Source: Porphyromonadaceae bacterium UBA3318 (GTDB lineage: Bacteria > Bacteroidota > Bacteroidia > Bacteroidales > Muribaculaceae). From it: 23,604 nucleotides of DNA. Where the stretch lies: the NCBI GenBank assembly GCA_002361235.1, contig DESI01000089.1:1-23604 (forward strand), given 5' to 3'. How positions within the stretch are numbered: position 1 is the first letter of the stretch; each line of letters starts with the position of its first letter. Of the stretch, positions 1-7,629 are shown piece by piece. A program made the translations under genes and the position numbers. Below the pieces are notes generated by a model. That model worked only from the letters and a program-made list of their open reading frames with translations, was not told where the DNA came from and searched no databases.

Positions 1-28
1 AGAGGTACTTTTTCAGTGCCCTCTTTTC
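1..28 (+). terminator. Probable terminator at the window edge
   Basis: Bases 1-9 pair with 15-24 (one bulged C, one G-T pair) around a TTTTC loop, and a short T run follows at 24-27. The hairpin would stop plus-strand transcription entering from left of the window, and could also help end the minus-strand operon that stops at 116. Part of the stem may lie outside the window. Confidence 0.4.
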
Positions 29-115
29 ATCTGTAATTCTTTTTATATGAATAACAAGAGAATAGAGCCAATTGTTACCCCGCAACCCAATATTCTGTGA
101 CAGCAGCAGCCCGTA

Positions 116-721
116 TTACCTGTATTCCGCATACCGGGCGCCTTTGGGTGTGGGGTCCGTTACCCGGACAGGCTTGTCGTACACCATCTCTATCAGTGCC
201 TGCAGGTTGCGGGCGCCCTCGGCACGGGCACGCTCTATGGTGCCGTTACGATACAGAAGTTTCGTCGACTTTTCCTTAATCTTGGCCTTAACGGCGTTTT
301 CTTCCGCGATAGTGAACTTATCGCTGCGGAACATCGCCATCCTGCCTATGGCCTTGGTGTCGATCACTTCCCACGAATTCTTGTCGGTAGCCTCGTACAG
401 TTCCACTGTTTCGGGCGGAAGCGTGATTTTCACCGTATCACCGGAGGCATTCACCTGCAGCTTCTCCAGATCGAACGACACGCTCCCCTTCTGCTTCTGG
501 ATGGCGAACATCACCTTGTCGTTAATGGTGTCAAGCACCGGCACCTCGCTGTAGATGTCAACAGTACACAGCCGGGCCATGGTCTCTACCCTGCTCACCT
601 TCCCCTTGCTGACATCGATTGTCTTATCAGGCGACGTCAGGCCGAAATACAGGTAGAGTCCGGCCGCCACGACTGCAATCACCACGGTTGCGGTCAGTAT
701 GAGTTTTGCTTTCTTAATCAT
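116..721 (-). CDS. DUF4230-type membrane-anchored protein
   Basis: The 201-residue product begins with a Lys-rich start and one hydrophobic segment (about residues 6-28). This reads as an N-terminal membrane anchor with the rest outside the cytoplasm. The body has the DUF4230 pattern: a strand segment near VETMARLCTVDIYSE, a DTVKITLPPETVE motif, and a charged helical stretch (AEENAVKAKIKEKSTKLL) before the C terminus. The family is common in Bacteroidota, often in pairs, and its function is unknown. The gene starts 12 bases after the stop of the upstream DUF4230 gene, so the two are probably cotranscribed from the right. The shared VTLPP/ITLPP core suggests the two are paralogues that act together; that is inference. 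The family call rests on remembered motifs rather than a profile search. Confidence 0.7.
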   Translation of the reverse strand: MIKKAKLILTATVVIAVVAAGLYLYFGLTSPDKTIDVSKGKVSRVETMARLCTVDIYSEVPVLDTINDKVMFAIQKQKGSVSFDLEKLQVNASGDTVKITLPPETVELYEATDKNSWEVIDTKAIGRMAMFRSDKFTIAEENAVKAKIKEKSTKLLYRNGTIERARAEGARNLQALIEMVYDKPVRVTDPTPKGARYAEYR

Positions 722-733
722 TGCAGCCGATGT

Positions 734-1294
734 TTAGGGTTTGAAATCGACACTTGCCGTGTAGCCGTTGGCCTCGAACAGCGTCTCGAAGTATTTGCGG
801 GCCTTGCGCTCGGCGGCGTCTATAAGCTGTTGCTTGAACTCGGGATTATCCTCCACCTCCTTTTTGAACGAGGCGTTGGCCTGCTCCTTTATCTCGGCCC
901 GTTCCTTGGAGTCGAGGTTGGATCTCAAGGGGCCGATGTTCTCGTACTCCTTGCGCATCTCCATGTCGCGCCCCGCAATCTCGGTCCTGACCGGAGGCAG
1001 TGTGACCCTGACGGTTTTCGCATCCTCGTCATACACTATGTCGTCCATCTGCATGGCCGACAGATCCACATACGCGCGCATATAGGAGTCGTAGGAATAG
1101 ACCGCTATCCGTTTCCCGATGGTGTACCAGTCGGAGCTTTCCATCCTGGCCGTCTTGGTTATGGCCATCGAGGCGAACACCATTTTGTCGCCCGACTTGA
1201 TTTCCTGATATATACCTGTATGGTCGGGCTGTCCGGTCTTGGAACACGCGCCTAACATAAGCAGCCCGACCATTCCCGCGAAAAATTGCTTCAT
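734..1294 (-). CDS. DUF4230-type lipoprotein
   Basis: I place the start at the ATG at 1294 (186 residues) instead of the in-frame codon at 1336. The ATG has a good AGGAG ribosome binding site six bases upstream and leads directly into a lipoprotein signal peptide ending in LMLGAC, with Cys at about residue 18. The mature part contains KTVRVTLPPVRTEI, matching the core strand motif of the neighbouring DUF4230 protein, followed by a Lys/Glu-rich helix (SKERAEIKEQANASFKKEVEDN) and a predicted C-terminal helix. It is the first gene of a two-gene minus-strand unit. One partner is a lipoprotein and the other a transmembrane-anchored protein, so the pair may sit on the same periplasmic face. No biochemical role is known. 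No convincing -33/-7 promoter was found in 1295-1406. Confidence 0.75.
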   Translation of the reverse strand: MKQFFAGMVGLLMLGACSKTGQPDHTGIYQEIKSGDKMVFASMAITKTARMESSDWYTIGKRIAVYSYDSYMRAYVDLSAMQMDDIVYDEDAKTVRVTLPPVRTEIAGRDMEMRKEYENIGPLRSNLDSKERAEIKEQANASFKKEVEDNPEFKQQLIDAAERKARKYFETLFEANGYTASVDFKP

Positions 1295-1406
1295 TTGTCT
1301 CCTATTTAATCGCACTATTTGACCGCAAACCGGCATATAGGTTTACTTGCCAAGTTTCAGTATAACAAACGAAATCTTACGGGAAATGTTCGGGTTTTAC
1401 TGGATG

Positions 1407-1817
1407 TCAACTATTCAAAGTATAGGCATTCAGTATCTCCAGCGCGTTGCGGGTGGCTATGAGGCAGCAGTTCAGGCAATGGTCGCGGCCACGGTTCTGT
1501 TTGCCGCAACACACCGTACCGAAATGTTCCTTAAACTTCGTATACATTTCCTTGGCGGCAATTGTGGCTCCTTTTCGGTCAGCGCCCATCGCAAGTCCGG
1601 TGGCCATGATAGCACCGCTTAAGGCACCGCACGTCCCCTCGTCGAACGTCGCGCCTATGCCGCCCCTGAAGCCCACGGCCAGCGACCGCAACGTCTCGTC
1701 GTCCAACGCGCATCCGGCCGCATGGCTCACCGCCAATACCGTCGTTTCCGAACACGAAGTCCCGGCCAGTCTCAGCGTCCTCGCCTCATCCTCTCCTTTC
1801 AATATGTCAATCTCCAT
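1407..1817 (-). CDS. C_GCAxxG_C_C family putative redox protein
   Basis: The product matches the C_GCAxxG_C_C family (putative redox-active proteins): a GTCGALSGA core resembling GCAxxG, a preceding SHAAGCALD segment, and C-terminal cysteines in VCCGK and HCLNCC. Many members lie beside electron-transfer or metal genes and are thought to bind a metal or cycle disulfides; the activity here is unproven. I use the ATG at 1817 (136 residues). A GTG at 1844 extends the frame but overlaps the last base of a promoter -7 box (TAACTTTG, 1851-1844), so it would lie at or upstream of the transcript start. The protein has no signal peptide and is presumably cytoplasmic. It stands alone, between the DUF4230 pair and the terminator of the lipoprotein pair. 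Confidence 0.75.
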   Translation of the reverse strand: MEIDILKGEDEARTLRLAGTSCSETTVLAVSHAAGCALDDETLRSLAVGFRGGIGATFDEGTCGALSGAIMATGLAMGADRKGATIAAKEMYTKFKEHFGTVCCGKQNRGRDHCLNCCLIATRNALEILNAYTLNS

Positions 1818-1843
1818 TGATGTCAAGTAGTCTGTTTTACTCA

Positions 1844-1874
1844 CAAAGTTAATACTTTTCTTCCGATTTCCAAT
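1844..1874 (-). promoter_or_regulatory. Promoter of the C_GCAxxG_C_C gene
   Basis: On the minus strand, ATTG (1874-1871), a 19-base spacer and TAACTTTG (1851-1844) match the Bacteroidota TTTG-N19/20-TAnnTTTG promoter. Transcription should begin near 1838, giving a leader of about 20 bases before the ATG at 1817. The placement argues against the upstream GTG as a start codon. Confidence 0.65.
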
Positions 1875-1900
1875 CCCCTGACTTATTGCGTTGCTCCAAA

Positions 1901-1949
1901 AATACAGGCTCCTCTATGTCAACACATCGATGTCGACATAGAGGAGCCT
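1901..1949 (-). terminator. Rho-independent terminator of the lipoprotein pair
   Basis: A perfect 15-bp inverted repeat (1906-1920 with 1935-1949) encloses a 14-base loop that itself contains the palindrome ACATCGATGT. On the minus strand the stem is followed by GTATTTTTGG, a T-rich tail; the plus strand has no T run. It lies 60 bases past the stop of the lipoprotein gene ending at 2009 and insulates the next minus-strand promoter. Confidence 0.75.
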
Positions 1950-2008
1950 TATAATAGCTAATGACGGGGATTCAGGCCTCTACCGGGGCCTTTCCGCCAA
2001 GGCACCAA

Positions 2009-2434
2009 TCACTTATGTTTGGATTTGCTAACATTGTATATGCCGGGGTTGGCCGCACGCAAGGCTTCGAGGTCAGACTGTGTCGCCTTCCTGAAACCGT
2101 TGGACTTTGCAGGATAACCCGTAACGGTGAGTGTCCCGCCGCCGAATCCGTCGCTTTCGAACACAAACTGTTCTTCAAGCAATACGTCGGCACCCTTGGC
2201 CTTCAGCAGATTTGCCACCAGATTGCCCTTGCGGGTCTCCAGCGACATTCTTTTGAATGGATTCCAGCCCCATTCCACGGTAGCCGTGGCCTGTTCCATC
2301 ACCTCAAGCTCCGTGACGGTGGGATACTGCACCACAGCCGTCTGCACCTCGGCGATGTACGACGTCTTTTTGACGGTGGTGCAGGAACTCAGGGTTGCCA
2401 CCGCCAGCACGCCGATTAATAATATCTTTTTCAT
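2009..2434 (-). CDS. Small lipoprotein, paralogue of its neighbour
   Basis: The 141-residue product has a lipoprotein signal peptide with the lipobox LSSC (Cys at residue 18), followed by TTVKKT. Near the C terminus a TVTGYPAKSNGFRKA segment is shared almost exactly with the upstream gene. The mature domain alternates predicted strands with one helix (NLVANLLKAKGADVLLEEQFVFE), like a small alpha/beta domain. I do not recognise a named family. It is the second gene of a two-gene minus-strand unit, 47 bases after its paralogue, and ends at a strong terminator. It is longer than the paralogue by a C-terminal extension (about residues 121-141). Function is unknown; an outer-membrane or periplasmic location is inferred from the lipobox. 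Confidence 0.8.
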   Translation of the reverse strand: MKKILLIGVLAVATLSSCTTVKKTSYIAEVQTAVVQYPTVTELEVMEQATATVEWGWNPFKRMSLETRKGNLVANLLKAKGADVLLEEQFVFESDGFGGGTLTVTGYPAKSNGFRKATQSDLEALRAANPGIYNVSKSKHK

Positions 2435-2481
2435 ATCCGTAGTCTATAGGTTCATATTCGCGGTTTGAGGTTACCGCACGT

Positions 2482-2859
2482 TTATTTATGAGCCTCGCAG
2501 GGAAGTTTCCTGAAATTCTTGTAGGTAGCGGGATAGCCGGTCACGGTGATCTCGCGGATGGAACCTCGTCTGATCTTCATGTCGAACTGCGGGTTCACCA
2601 GAATATCGGCATTACCGTTAGCCTTCAGGGCCTCGGCCACGGCCGTGGCCTTAACGGAATTGGTGCCTCCCCTACGCACGCTGCGGGGCACGTCGTAGTA
2701 GAACGAGATCTTTTTCTGCGACACCTCCAGGTCGGCCTCCGAGCCGGCGGCGACTACGGTGCTGACATCCTGGGTCGTTGCAGTTTTCTTCACTGTGGTA
2801 CAGGATGTTACACACAGCACAGACATCGCGGTCATAACCGTCAGAAACAGTTTCTTCAT
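2482..2859 (-). CDS. Small lipoprotein, paralogue of its neighbour
   Basis: The 125-residue product has a lipoprotein signal peptide ending VTSC (Cys at residue 20) and then TTVKKT, identical to the neighbour after its Cys. Further shared points are a helix of the type AVAEALKANGNADILVNPQF and the closing motif ITVTGYPATYKNFRK. The two are tandem duplicates that diverged strongly in the region between the signal peptide and the helix. No named family is recognised and no catalytic motif is visible. It is the first gene of the pair; the candidate promoter lies about 150 bases upstream, giving a long leader containing repeated AAGTCA motifs. The upstream sequence has no strong Shine-Dalgarno, which is usual in this phylum. 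Confidence 0.8.
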   Translation of the reverse strand: MKKLFLTVMTAMSVLCVTSCTTVKKTATTQDVSTVVAAGSEADLEVSQKKISFYYDVPRSVRRGGTNSVKATAVAEALKANGNADILVNPQFDMKIRRGSIREITVTGYPATYKNFRKLPCEAHK

Positions 2860-2943
2860 AATAGGTTACAGGTTAGTTATAGTTAGTACGTTATATGTGT
2901 ATGTTTTTGTATTCTGAAATGCAGCGGTCTGAGTCTTGGCTTT

Positions 2944-2990
2944 CAAGTCAAAATTGAAGCAGCAAGTCAATTTAAAGTCAAGTCAAGTCG
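2944..2990. repeat. Cluster of CAAGTCA motifs in the leader of the lipoprotein pair
   Basis: CAAGTCA occurs at 2944-2950, 2963-2969 and 2979-2985. Close variants lie at 2974-2980 (AAAGTCA) and 2984-2990 (CAAGTCG), the last three overlapping. The cluster falls inside the predicted transcript leader of the minus-strand lipoprotein genes, just downstream of the promoter. It could be a regulator-binding cluster or simple local duplication. Confidence 0.45.
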
Positions 2991-3006
2991 TATGAAATTC
3001 CGGGTG

Positions 3007-3038
3007 CAAAGTTGCGCATAATTATCTAATCCGCCAAA
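3007..3038 (-). promoter_or_regulatory. Promoter of the paired lipoprotein genes
   Basis: Read on the minus strand, TTTG (3038-3035), a 20-base spacer and CAACTTTG (3014-3007) give a near-consensus Bacteroidota promoter with one mismatch in the -7 box. It is divergent from the plus-strand promoter at 3081-3112, with 42 bases between the two -33 boxes. The predicted leader is about 140 bases. Confidence 0.55.
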
Positions 3039-3080
3039 TTTTTCCTTAAAATATTAAAAAAAAGAGAACAACAGCAACCG

Positions 3081-3112
3081 TTTGGAATTGTGGCCGAAAT
3101 AGGTTAACTTTG
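3081..3112 (+). promoter_or_regulatory. Promoter of the five-gene operon
   Basis: TTTG (3081-3084), a 20-base spacer and TAACTTTG (3105-3112) match the Bacteroidota primary promoter exactly. The in-frame GTG at 3112 begins on the last base of the -7 box, so it cannot be the main start; the ATG at 3139 is preferred. Confidence 0.75.
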
Positions 3113-3138
3113 TGGGAAATACAAAGGACCCTTTCGAT

Positions 3139-4701
3139 ATGACACAGATGCCGGTAAAATACCCGATCGGAATTCAAAGCTTCGAGATACTTCGTAAGCT
3201 GTCTTACCTATATATTGATAAGACTGAGCTTATCTACAATCTTGCCATGACCAGTAAGTGCATTTTTCTGGCAAGACCGCGCCGCTTCGGCAAGAGCCTG
3301 CTGTTATCAACCGTTCAGGCATATTTCGAGGGTAAAAAGGAATTGTTCAAAGGTCTTGCCATCGAGCAGCTGGAGACGGATTGGCAGCCTCATGCCGTGC
3401 TGAAACTCAGCCTTGCCAGCTATAATCCAAGCGGCAACGGCAATCTGGAGGAAATACTCGACACCCAGTTTCGTGAATGGGAAAAGGGATATGATGTTGA
3501 AACCGTTTCCCGGGATTTCTCGTCCCGTTTCAGGAATGTAATAATGGCGGCCTACAATTCAACCGGTCATCCGGTCGTAATACTCGTAGACGAATACGAC
3601 AATCCCCTCATCTCCAATATGCACGCCAAGGACAGGCTCGAGGAGCACCGGCTGCTGCTTAAGTCCATATACGTCAACATCAAGGACCTGGACCAATACA
3701 TCCGTTTCACTATGCTGACAGGCGTGAGCCGTTTCAGCAAGATGACCATCTTCAGCGGACTGAACAACCTGGAAGATATATCGTTCGACAACGAATATGC
3801 CGCCATCTGCGGCATAACGGAAGATGAACTGCATTCCAACTTCCGGGAAGGAATTTCCAATCTGTCTGACAAATACTCCATAAGCACGGAGGAGGCAATC
3901 ACCCTGCTTAAGACTCATTACGACGGCTATCATTTCTCGGAAGAATGCCCGGACATCTATAACCCTTTCAGCCTGCTGAACGCCCTCAAAAAGAAAAAGA
4001 TAGATGCCTATTGGTTCCAGAGCGGCACTCCGGAGTTCCTGATACGCCGCATCCAGTACAGCAATGAATTCCTGCCTGACATGTTCGATGAATCGGTGGA
4101 GGGCCGAATTCTCTCGTCGAGCGATATCCTGGACTCGCGCCCCACGTCCCTGCTTTATCAGACCGGTTATCTGACCATCAAGCGCTTCGAGATGCCGGAC
4201 GTTTATCACCTCGGCATACCCAACCTGGAGGTGCGCAAAGGCTTGTTCCAAAACCTGGCCAGGTATTATTTCGACAAGGACGACACCGTGATCTTCAACC
4301 ATGTGCGCGAAGTCAGGAAGCTGCTTGAGGCTAATCAAATCGGCGAGGCGATGAAGCGTCTGCGCACGTTCATGGCCGGCATACCTTACGAATTCGCCGA
4401 CAAGGCCACCGAGCTGCATTACGAAAACAATCTGTTCATCATATTCATGCTGATAGGTGTGGATGCACGCCCGGAGTGGCATACGTCCGACGGTCGCATT
4501 GACCTGTTGCTGAGCATGCGCAATTACATCTACATCATCGGGCTGAAACGCGACGGCACCCCCGACGAAGCATTGGCCCAGATCAAAAAGAAAGACTACG
4601 CCCGTCAGTTTGCCGCCGACCCACGTCCAATTGTGAATCTCGGCATCACTTTCAGCACCCAGACCCGTAACATCACCGCCTGGAAGGCAGAGGAATTATG
4701 A
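3139..4701 (+). CDS. AAA-ATPase-like / PD-(D/E)XK nuclease-fold protein, nuclease motif altered
   Basis: The 520-residue protein has the two-part layout of the large AAA-ATPase-like plus PD-(D/E)XK (DUF1703) family, which occurs in many copies in Bacteroidales. The Walker A-type loop is RPRRFGKS (residues 46-53) and the Walker B segment is VILVDEYD (147-154). A C-terminal nuclease-fold domain carries GRIDLLL with Asp455. In this family the next strand normally reads YIFEFK; here it is YIIGLK, so the catalytic Glu is Gly468 (ggg, 4540-4542) while Lys470 remains. DNA cleavage is therefore doubtful. The ATG at 3139 was chosen because the upstream GTG overlaps the promoter. Its stop overlaps the next start as ATGA (4698-4701), suggesting translational coupling to an unrelated exported protein. 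The family's biological role is unresolved. Confidence 0.85.
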   Translation: MTQMPVKYPIGIQSFEILRKLSYLYIDKTELIYNLAMTSKCIFLARPRRFGKSLLLSTVQAYFEGKKELFKGLAIEQLETDWQPHAVLKLSLASYNPSGNGNLEEILDTQFREWEKGYDVETVSRDFSSRFRNVIMAAYNSTGHPVVILVDEYDNPLISNMHAKDRLEEHRLLLKSIYVNIKDLDQYIRFTMLTGVSRFSKMTIFSGLNNLEDISFDNEYAAICGITEDELHSNFREGISNLSDKYSISTEEAITLLKTHYDGYHFSEECPDIYNPFSLLNALKKKKIDAYWFQSGTPEFLIRRIQYSNEFLPDMFDESVEGRILSSSDILDSRPTSLLYQTGYLTIKRFEMPDVYHLGIPNLEVRKGLFQNLARYYFDKDDTVIFNHVREVRKLLEANQIGEAMKRLRTFMAGIPYEFADKATELHYENNLFIIFMLIGVDARPEWHTSDGRIDLLLSMRNYIYIIGLKRDGTPDEALAQIKKKDYARQFAADPRPIVNLGITFSTQTRNITAWKAEEL

Positions 4702-6275
4702 ATAGGCTCCTCATCCTTATTTGGACTATATGCGTTACGCTGTTGGCTACGGCAGCCGGTACGGCGTTCGCCGATAATGGGTCGGAACCGGTCGACACGG
4801 CTGCGCCCGCAAAAAAGAAAAAGGATGTGCCGCCGGTGATGCACAGCGCCGTGGGCGACCGCTCCAGAAACGGCTCCGATTCCTTACGCCTGGAGATTAT
4901 CGGAATACGCCAGCAGTATTCCGGCATGGACAGGTCAACGTACGACAATACAATCTTCTCCCCCAAGTCCGCACTGTTCAGCCCGGACGGTTCCAAGCTA
5001 TACGTGAACTCTCTGGAGGGATGCCATACCACTGTATTCAGCGTCCCGTCACTTCAGCGCCAATCATTGATCAGCTATTCATTTCCGTCGGGCGTCGGCC
5101 CCAAATGGAGCAAGCCATCAGGTTACTATACTTTTACCCATTATGACGACGGCGACCGCCGGAAATTTGTCGGCAAACCGGTGGAAGGTACTCTGAGTCA
5201 CAATGGACGATACCTATGGGTCACGTTTTATCGGCGCTCTTTCGACATAAACGCCCAGGATCCGTCGGCCGTGGCCGTCATAGACACCCGTACCGATTCG
5301 ATAGTACGCATGTTCGAGACCGGCCCGTTGCCGAAAATGATTGCCGCATCGCCCGACAACCGTCGTATAGCCGTGACGCATTGGGGCGACAACACCGTCG
5401 GACTGATCGACATATCGGCTCCGGACATAAAGGACTGGCATCATCTGCGGCCCATCGTAATCGGTCAGAAGCTGAAGCTCGACCATCCTCTTGACAAGAC
5501 TGTGAACCGTGACGCCAATTCCGGCAATCTGCTCCGCGGCACGGTCTTTACTCCCGACGGCAAATGGCTGTTGGTGTCGGGCATGAGTGGCCCGCTGCAG
5601 GTTATCGACGTCGAGAACGGCCAGCTTGTAGGCCATGCCAACGACATATATGGCCTGCGGCATCTGGCAATTGCAGACGGATACGTATACGGCTCGCACA
5701 ATGTGGGAGGCATGGTGTATCGGTTCCCGCTCGATGCCCTTATCTCCGACGCCATCAAGGCGCGGAGCGAAGGACGAAAATCGCTCCGGGTCGGCAAGGT
5801 CGAGTCATGCAAGGTAGGCAAAGGCGCCCGTACCCTTGTCATATCGCCCGATGGCCGATACCTGTTCGTGGCCTGCAACACTGAGAGTGCCCTTTACGTG
5901 GTGGATACCCGCACCATGAAGGTCGTGGACTCGCTGACCATAGATTCATACCCTGTCGGACTGGCCATCTCGCCCGACGGCACCCTCCTTGCCGTCACCT
6001 CCCAGGGCCGCGAAGGCCACGGCGGCAACGCCCTGAATCTTGTCAAGGTTATCCGCCCATATTACAAGGCTACCGTAACCGACCCGACCGATTCCATCGC
6101 AGAAAACCCGGATGACAGTCTCGCGCCTCAGGAAACGCCCGGCGACGTAGACTCCGACCGAAAGTCCGGATCCGTCAATATCATCCGGAATATGCCTCTC
6201 TTGATTGGCACCGGCATACTACTGACAGCTATCCTGTCTCTCCTGCTTTATTTCATTTTCAGAAAACGTAAATAA
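4698..6275 (+). CDS. Exported, C-terminally anchored YncE-like beta-propeller protein
   Basis: The 525-residue protein opens with a Sec signal peptide (residues 1-26, ending AFA). It then carries repeated propeller strands with the signatures SPDGSKLYVNS, FTPDGKWLLVSG, ISPDGRYLFVA and ISPDGTLLAVTS, as in YncE/YVTN-type seven-bladed propellers. An acidic, Pro-rich linker (about 455-495) leads to one transmembrane helix (about 499-520) and a cytoplasmic FRKRK tail. The propeller would therefore sit in the periplasm, tethered to the inner membrane. Such propellers usually bind a partner or small ligand; no catalytic site is evident. Four bases overlap the previous gene, and the fucosidase gene starts 25 bases downstream. 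The role in the operon is unknown. Confidence 0.8.
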   Translation: MNRLLILIWTICVTLLATAAGTAFADNGSEPVDTAAPAKKKKDVPPVMHSAVGDRSRNGSDSLRLEIIGIRQQYSGMDRSTYDNTIFSPKSALFSPDGSKLYVNSLEGCHTTVFSVPSLQRQSLISYSFPSGVGPKWSKPSGYYTFTHYDDGDRRKFVGKPVEGTLSHNGRYLWVTFYRRSFDINAQDPSAVAVIDTRTDSIVRMFETGPLPKMIAASPDNRRIAVTHWGDNTVGLIDISAPDIKDWHHLRPIVIGQKLKLDHPLDKTVNRDANSGNLLRGTVFTPDGKWLLVSGMSGPLQVIDVENGQLVGHANDIYGLRHLAIADGYVYGSHNVGGMVYRFPLDALISDAIKARSEGRKSLRVGKVESCKVGKGARTLVISPDGRYLFVACNTESALYVVDTRTMKVVDSLTIDSYPVGLAISPDGTLLAVTSQGREGHGGNALNLVKVIRPYYKATVTDPTDSIAENPDDSLAPQETPGDVDSDRKSGSVNIIRNMPLLIGTGILLTAILSLLLYFIFRKRK

Positions 6276-6300
6276 CAGAACCATCATAACATCCGATATC

Positions 6301-7629
6301 ATGAACCGCATTGCAACCATTCTGCTTTCCGCGCTGCTGACGGCAGCGTCATTCCTTCCGGCCCGCGCCGAGTATGTTCCTGACACCGGCGCAGAATATG
6401 TGCCTTCCGAACAGGTGCGGGAGTCGCAGCGCGAATTCGCCGCCGACCGCTTCGGCATCTTCATCCACTGGGGCATATACAGCATGTTCGGTCAGGGGGA
6501 ATGGTATCTGAACTACGGGCCTCGGGCCGACGAGTACGCCAAAGCGGCGCGCGGCTTCTATCCTGCCGACTTCAACGCCGACGAATGGGCCAAGGCCATC
6601 AAGGGATCAGGCGCCCGCTACATCTGCTTCACCACACGCCATCACGACGGTTTCTCGATGTGGCATACGGCCCAGAACAAGTATAACATCGTGGACGGCA
6701 CTCCCTTCCGCCGCGACGTGCTGCGCGAACTCTCGCAGGCCTGTCAGGACAATGGGCTGAAGCTGCATCTGTATTACTCGCACCTCGACTGGACGCGCGA
6801 CGATTACCCGCAGGGTCGTACCGGCCACACCACGGCGCGCGACAGCCTCCGAGCCGACTGGCAGTCGTACCGCCGATTCATGGACAACCAGCTGACTGAA
6901 CTGCTGACAGGCTACGGCCCCATCCGCGCCATCTGGTTCGACGGCTGGTGGGACCATGACGAGGACAAGACGCCTTTCGACTGGCAACTTGACGAGCAGT
7001 ATGCCCTGATACATCGACTGCAGCCGGGCTGCCTCATCGGCAACAACCATCACCAGACGCCCTTCCCCGGCGAGGACATACAGATATTCGAACGCGACCT
7101 GCCGGGCGAGAATACCGCAGGCCTCTCGGGCCAGGCCATCAGTCATCTCCCTCTCGAGACATGCAACACCATGAACGGCATGTGGGGATATAAAGTAGTG
7201 GATACAAATTACAAAGACACCAAGACCCTGATCCATTATCTGGTCAAGACGGCAGGCCTCGGGGCCAATCTGCTGCTCAACATCGGCCCGCAACCCAACG
7301 GTGAACTGCCGGCCGTAGCTCTGCAGCGGCTTCGCGAAATCGGCGAATGGATGCGGACTTACGGCGAGACCATCTACGGCACCGAGGGAAGCACGTTCAA
7401 GGCCGACTGGGGCACCTCCACAACCAAAGGCAAACGACTGTTCGTACATATACTCACGCCCGAAAGCACGGATATATTCGTACCCGTAAGCGGCAAGGTA
7501 AAGAAGGCCGTCATGTTCACCGACCGCAGCCGCAAGGTGAAATATTCAAAATCAAAGGAAGGCATTACCCTGCACCTTGACGAGATACCTCAGGACATCG
7601 ACTTCGTAGTGGAACTTGAAACGGCATGA
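6301..7629 (+). CDS. Exported GH29 alpha-L-fucosidase
   Basis: The 442-residue protein has a signal peptide (about residues 1-23, ending ARA) and the GH29 fold signatures FGIFIHWGIYSMFGQGEWY (51-69), FTTRHHDGFSMW (110-121) and AIWFDGWWD (210-218). Asp214 in WFDG is at the nucleophile position of GH29 retaining alpha-L-fucosidases. The acid/base Glu is variable in the family; Glu258 or Glu264 in PGEDIQIFER are candidates. The enzyme should remove alpha-linked fucose from host or dietary glycans in the periplasm. It ends in a short beta-sandwich-like region, near the usual length for single-domain bacterial members. The stop overlaps the cutC start by four bases (7626-7629), so it sits in the middle of the operon. 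Confidence 0.9.
   Translation: MNRIATILLSALLTAASFLPARAEYVPDTGAEYVPSEQVRESQREFAADRFGIFIHWGIYSMFGQGEWYLNYGPRADEYAKAARGFYPADFNADEWAKAIKGSGARYICFTTRHHDGFSMWHTAQNKYNIVDGTPFRRDVLRELSQACQDNGLKLHLYYSHLDWTRDDYPQGRTGHTTARDSLRADWQSYRRFMDNQLTELLTGYGPIRAIWFDGWWDHDEDKTPFDWQLDEQYALIHRLQPGCLIGNNHHQTPFPGEDIQIFERDLPGENTAGLSGQAISHLPLETCNTMNGMWGYKVVDTNYKDTKTLIHYLVKTAGLGANLLLNIGPQPNGELPAVALQRLREIGEWMRTYGETIYGTEGSTFKADWGTSTTKGKRLFVHILTPESTDIFVPVSGKVKKAVMFTDRSRKVKYSKSKEGITLHLDEIPQDIDFVVELETA

Noticed and set aside
72..554. 160-residue plus-strand frame
   Set aside because: It is antisense to the DUF4230-type gene, and its Ser-rich low-complexity translation is typical of a shadow frame.
3559..4482. 307-residue minus-strand frame
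   Set aside because: It lies fully inside the AAA-ATPase-like gene and has no signal, motif or promoter of its own; it is a shadow of the high-GC third positions.
6607..7449. 280-residue minus-strand frame
   Set aside because: It is antisense to the GH29 core, whose motifs are continuous in the plus frame.
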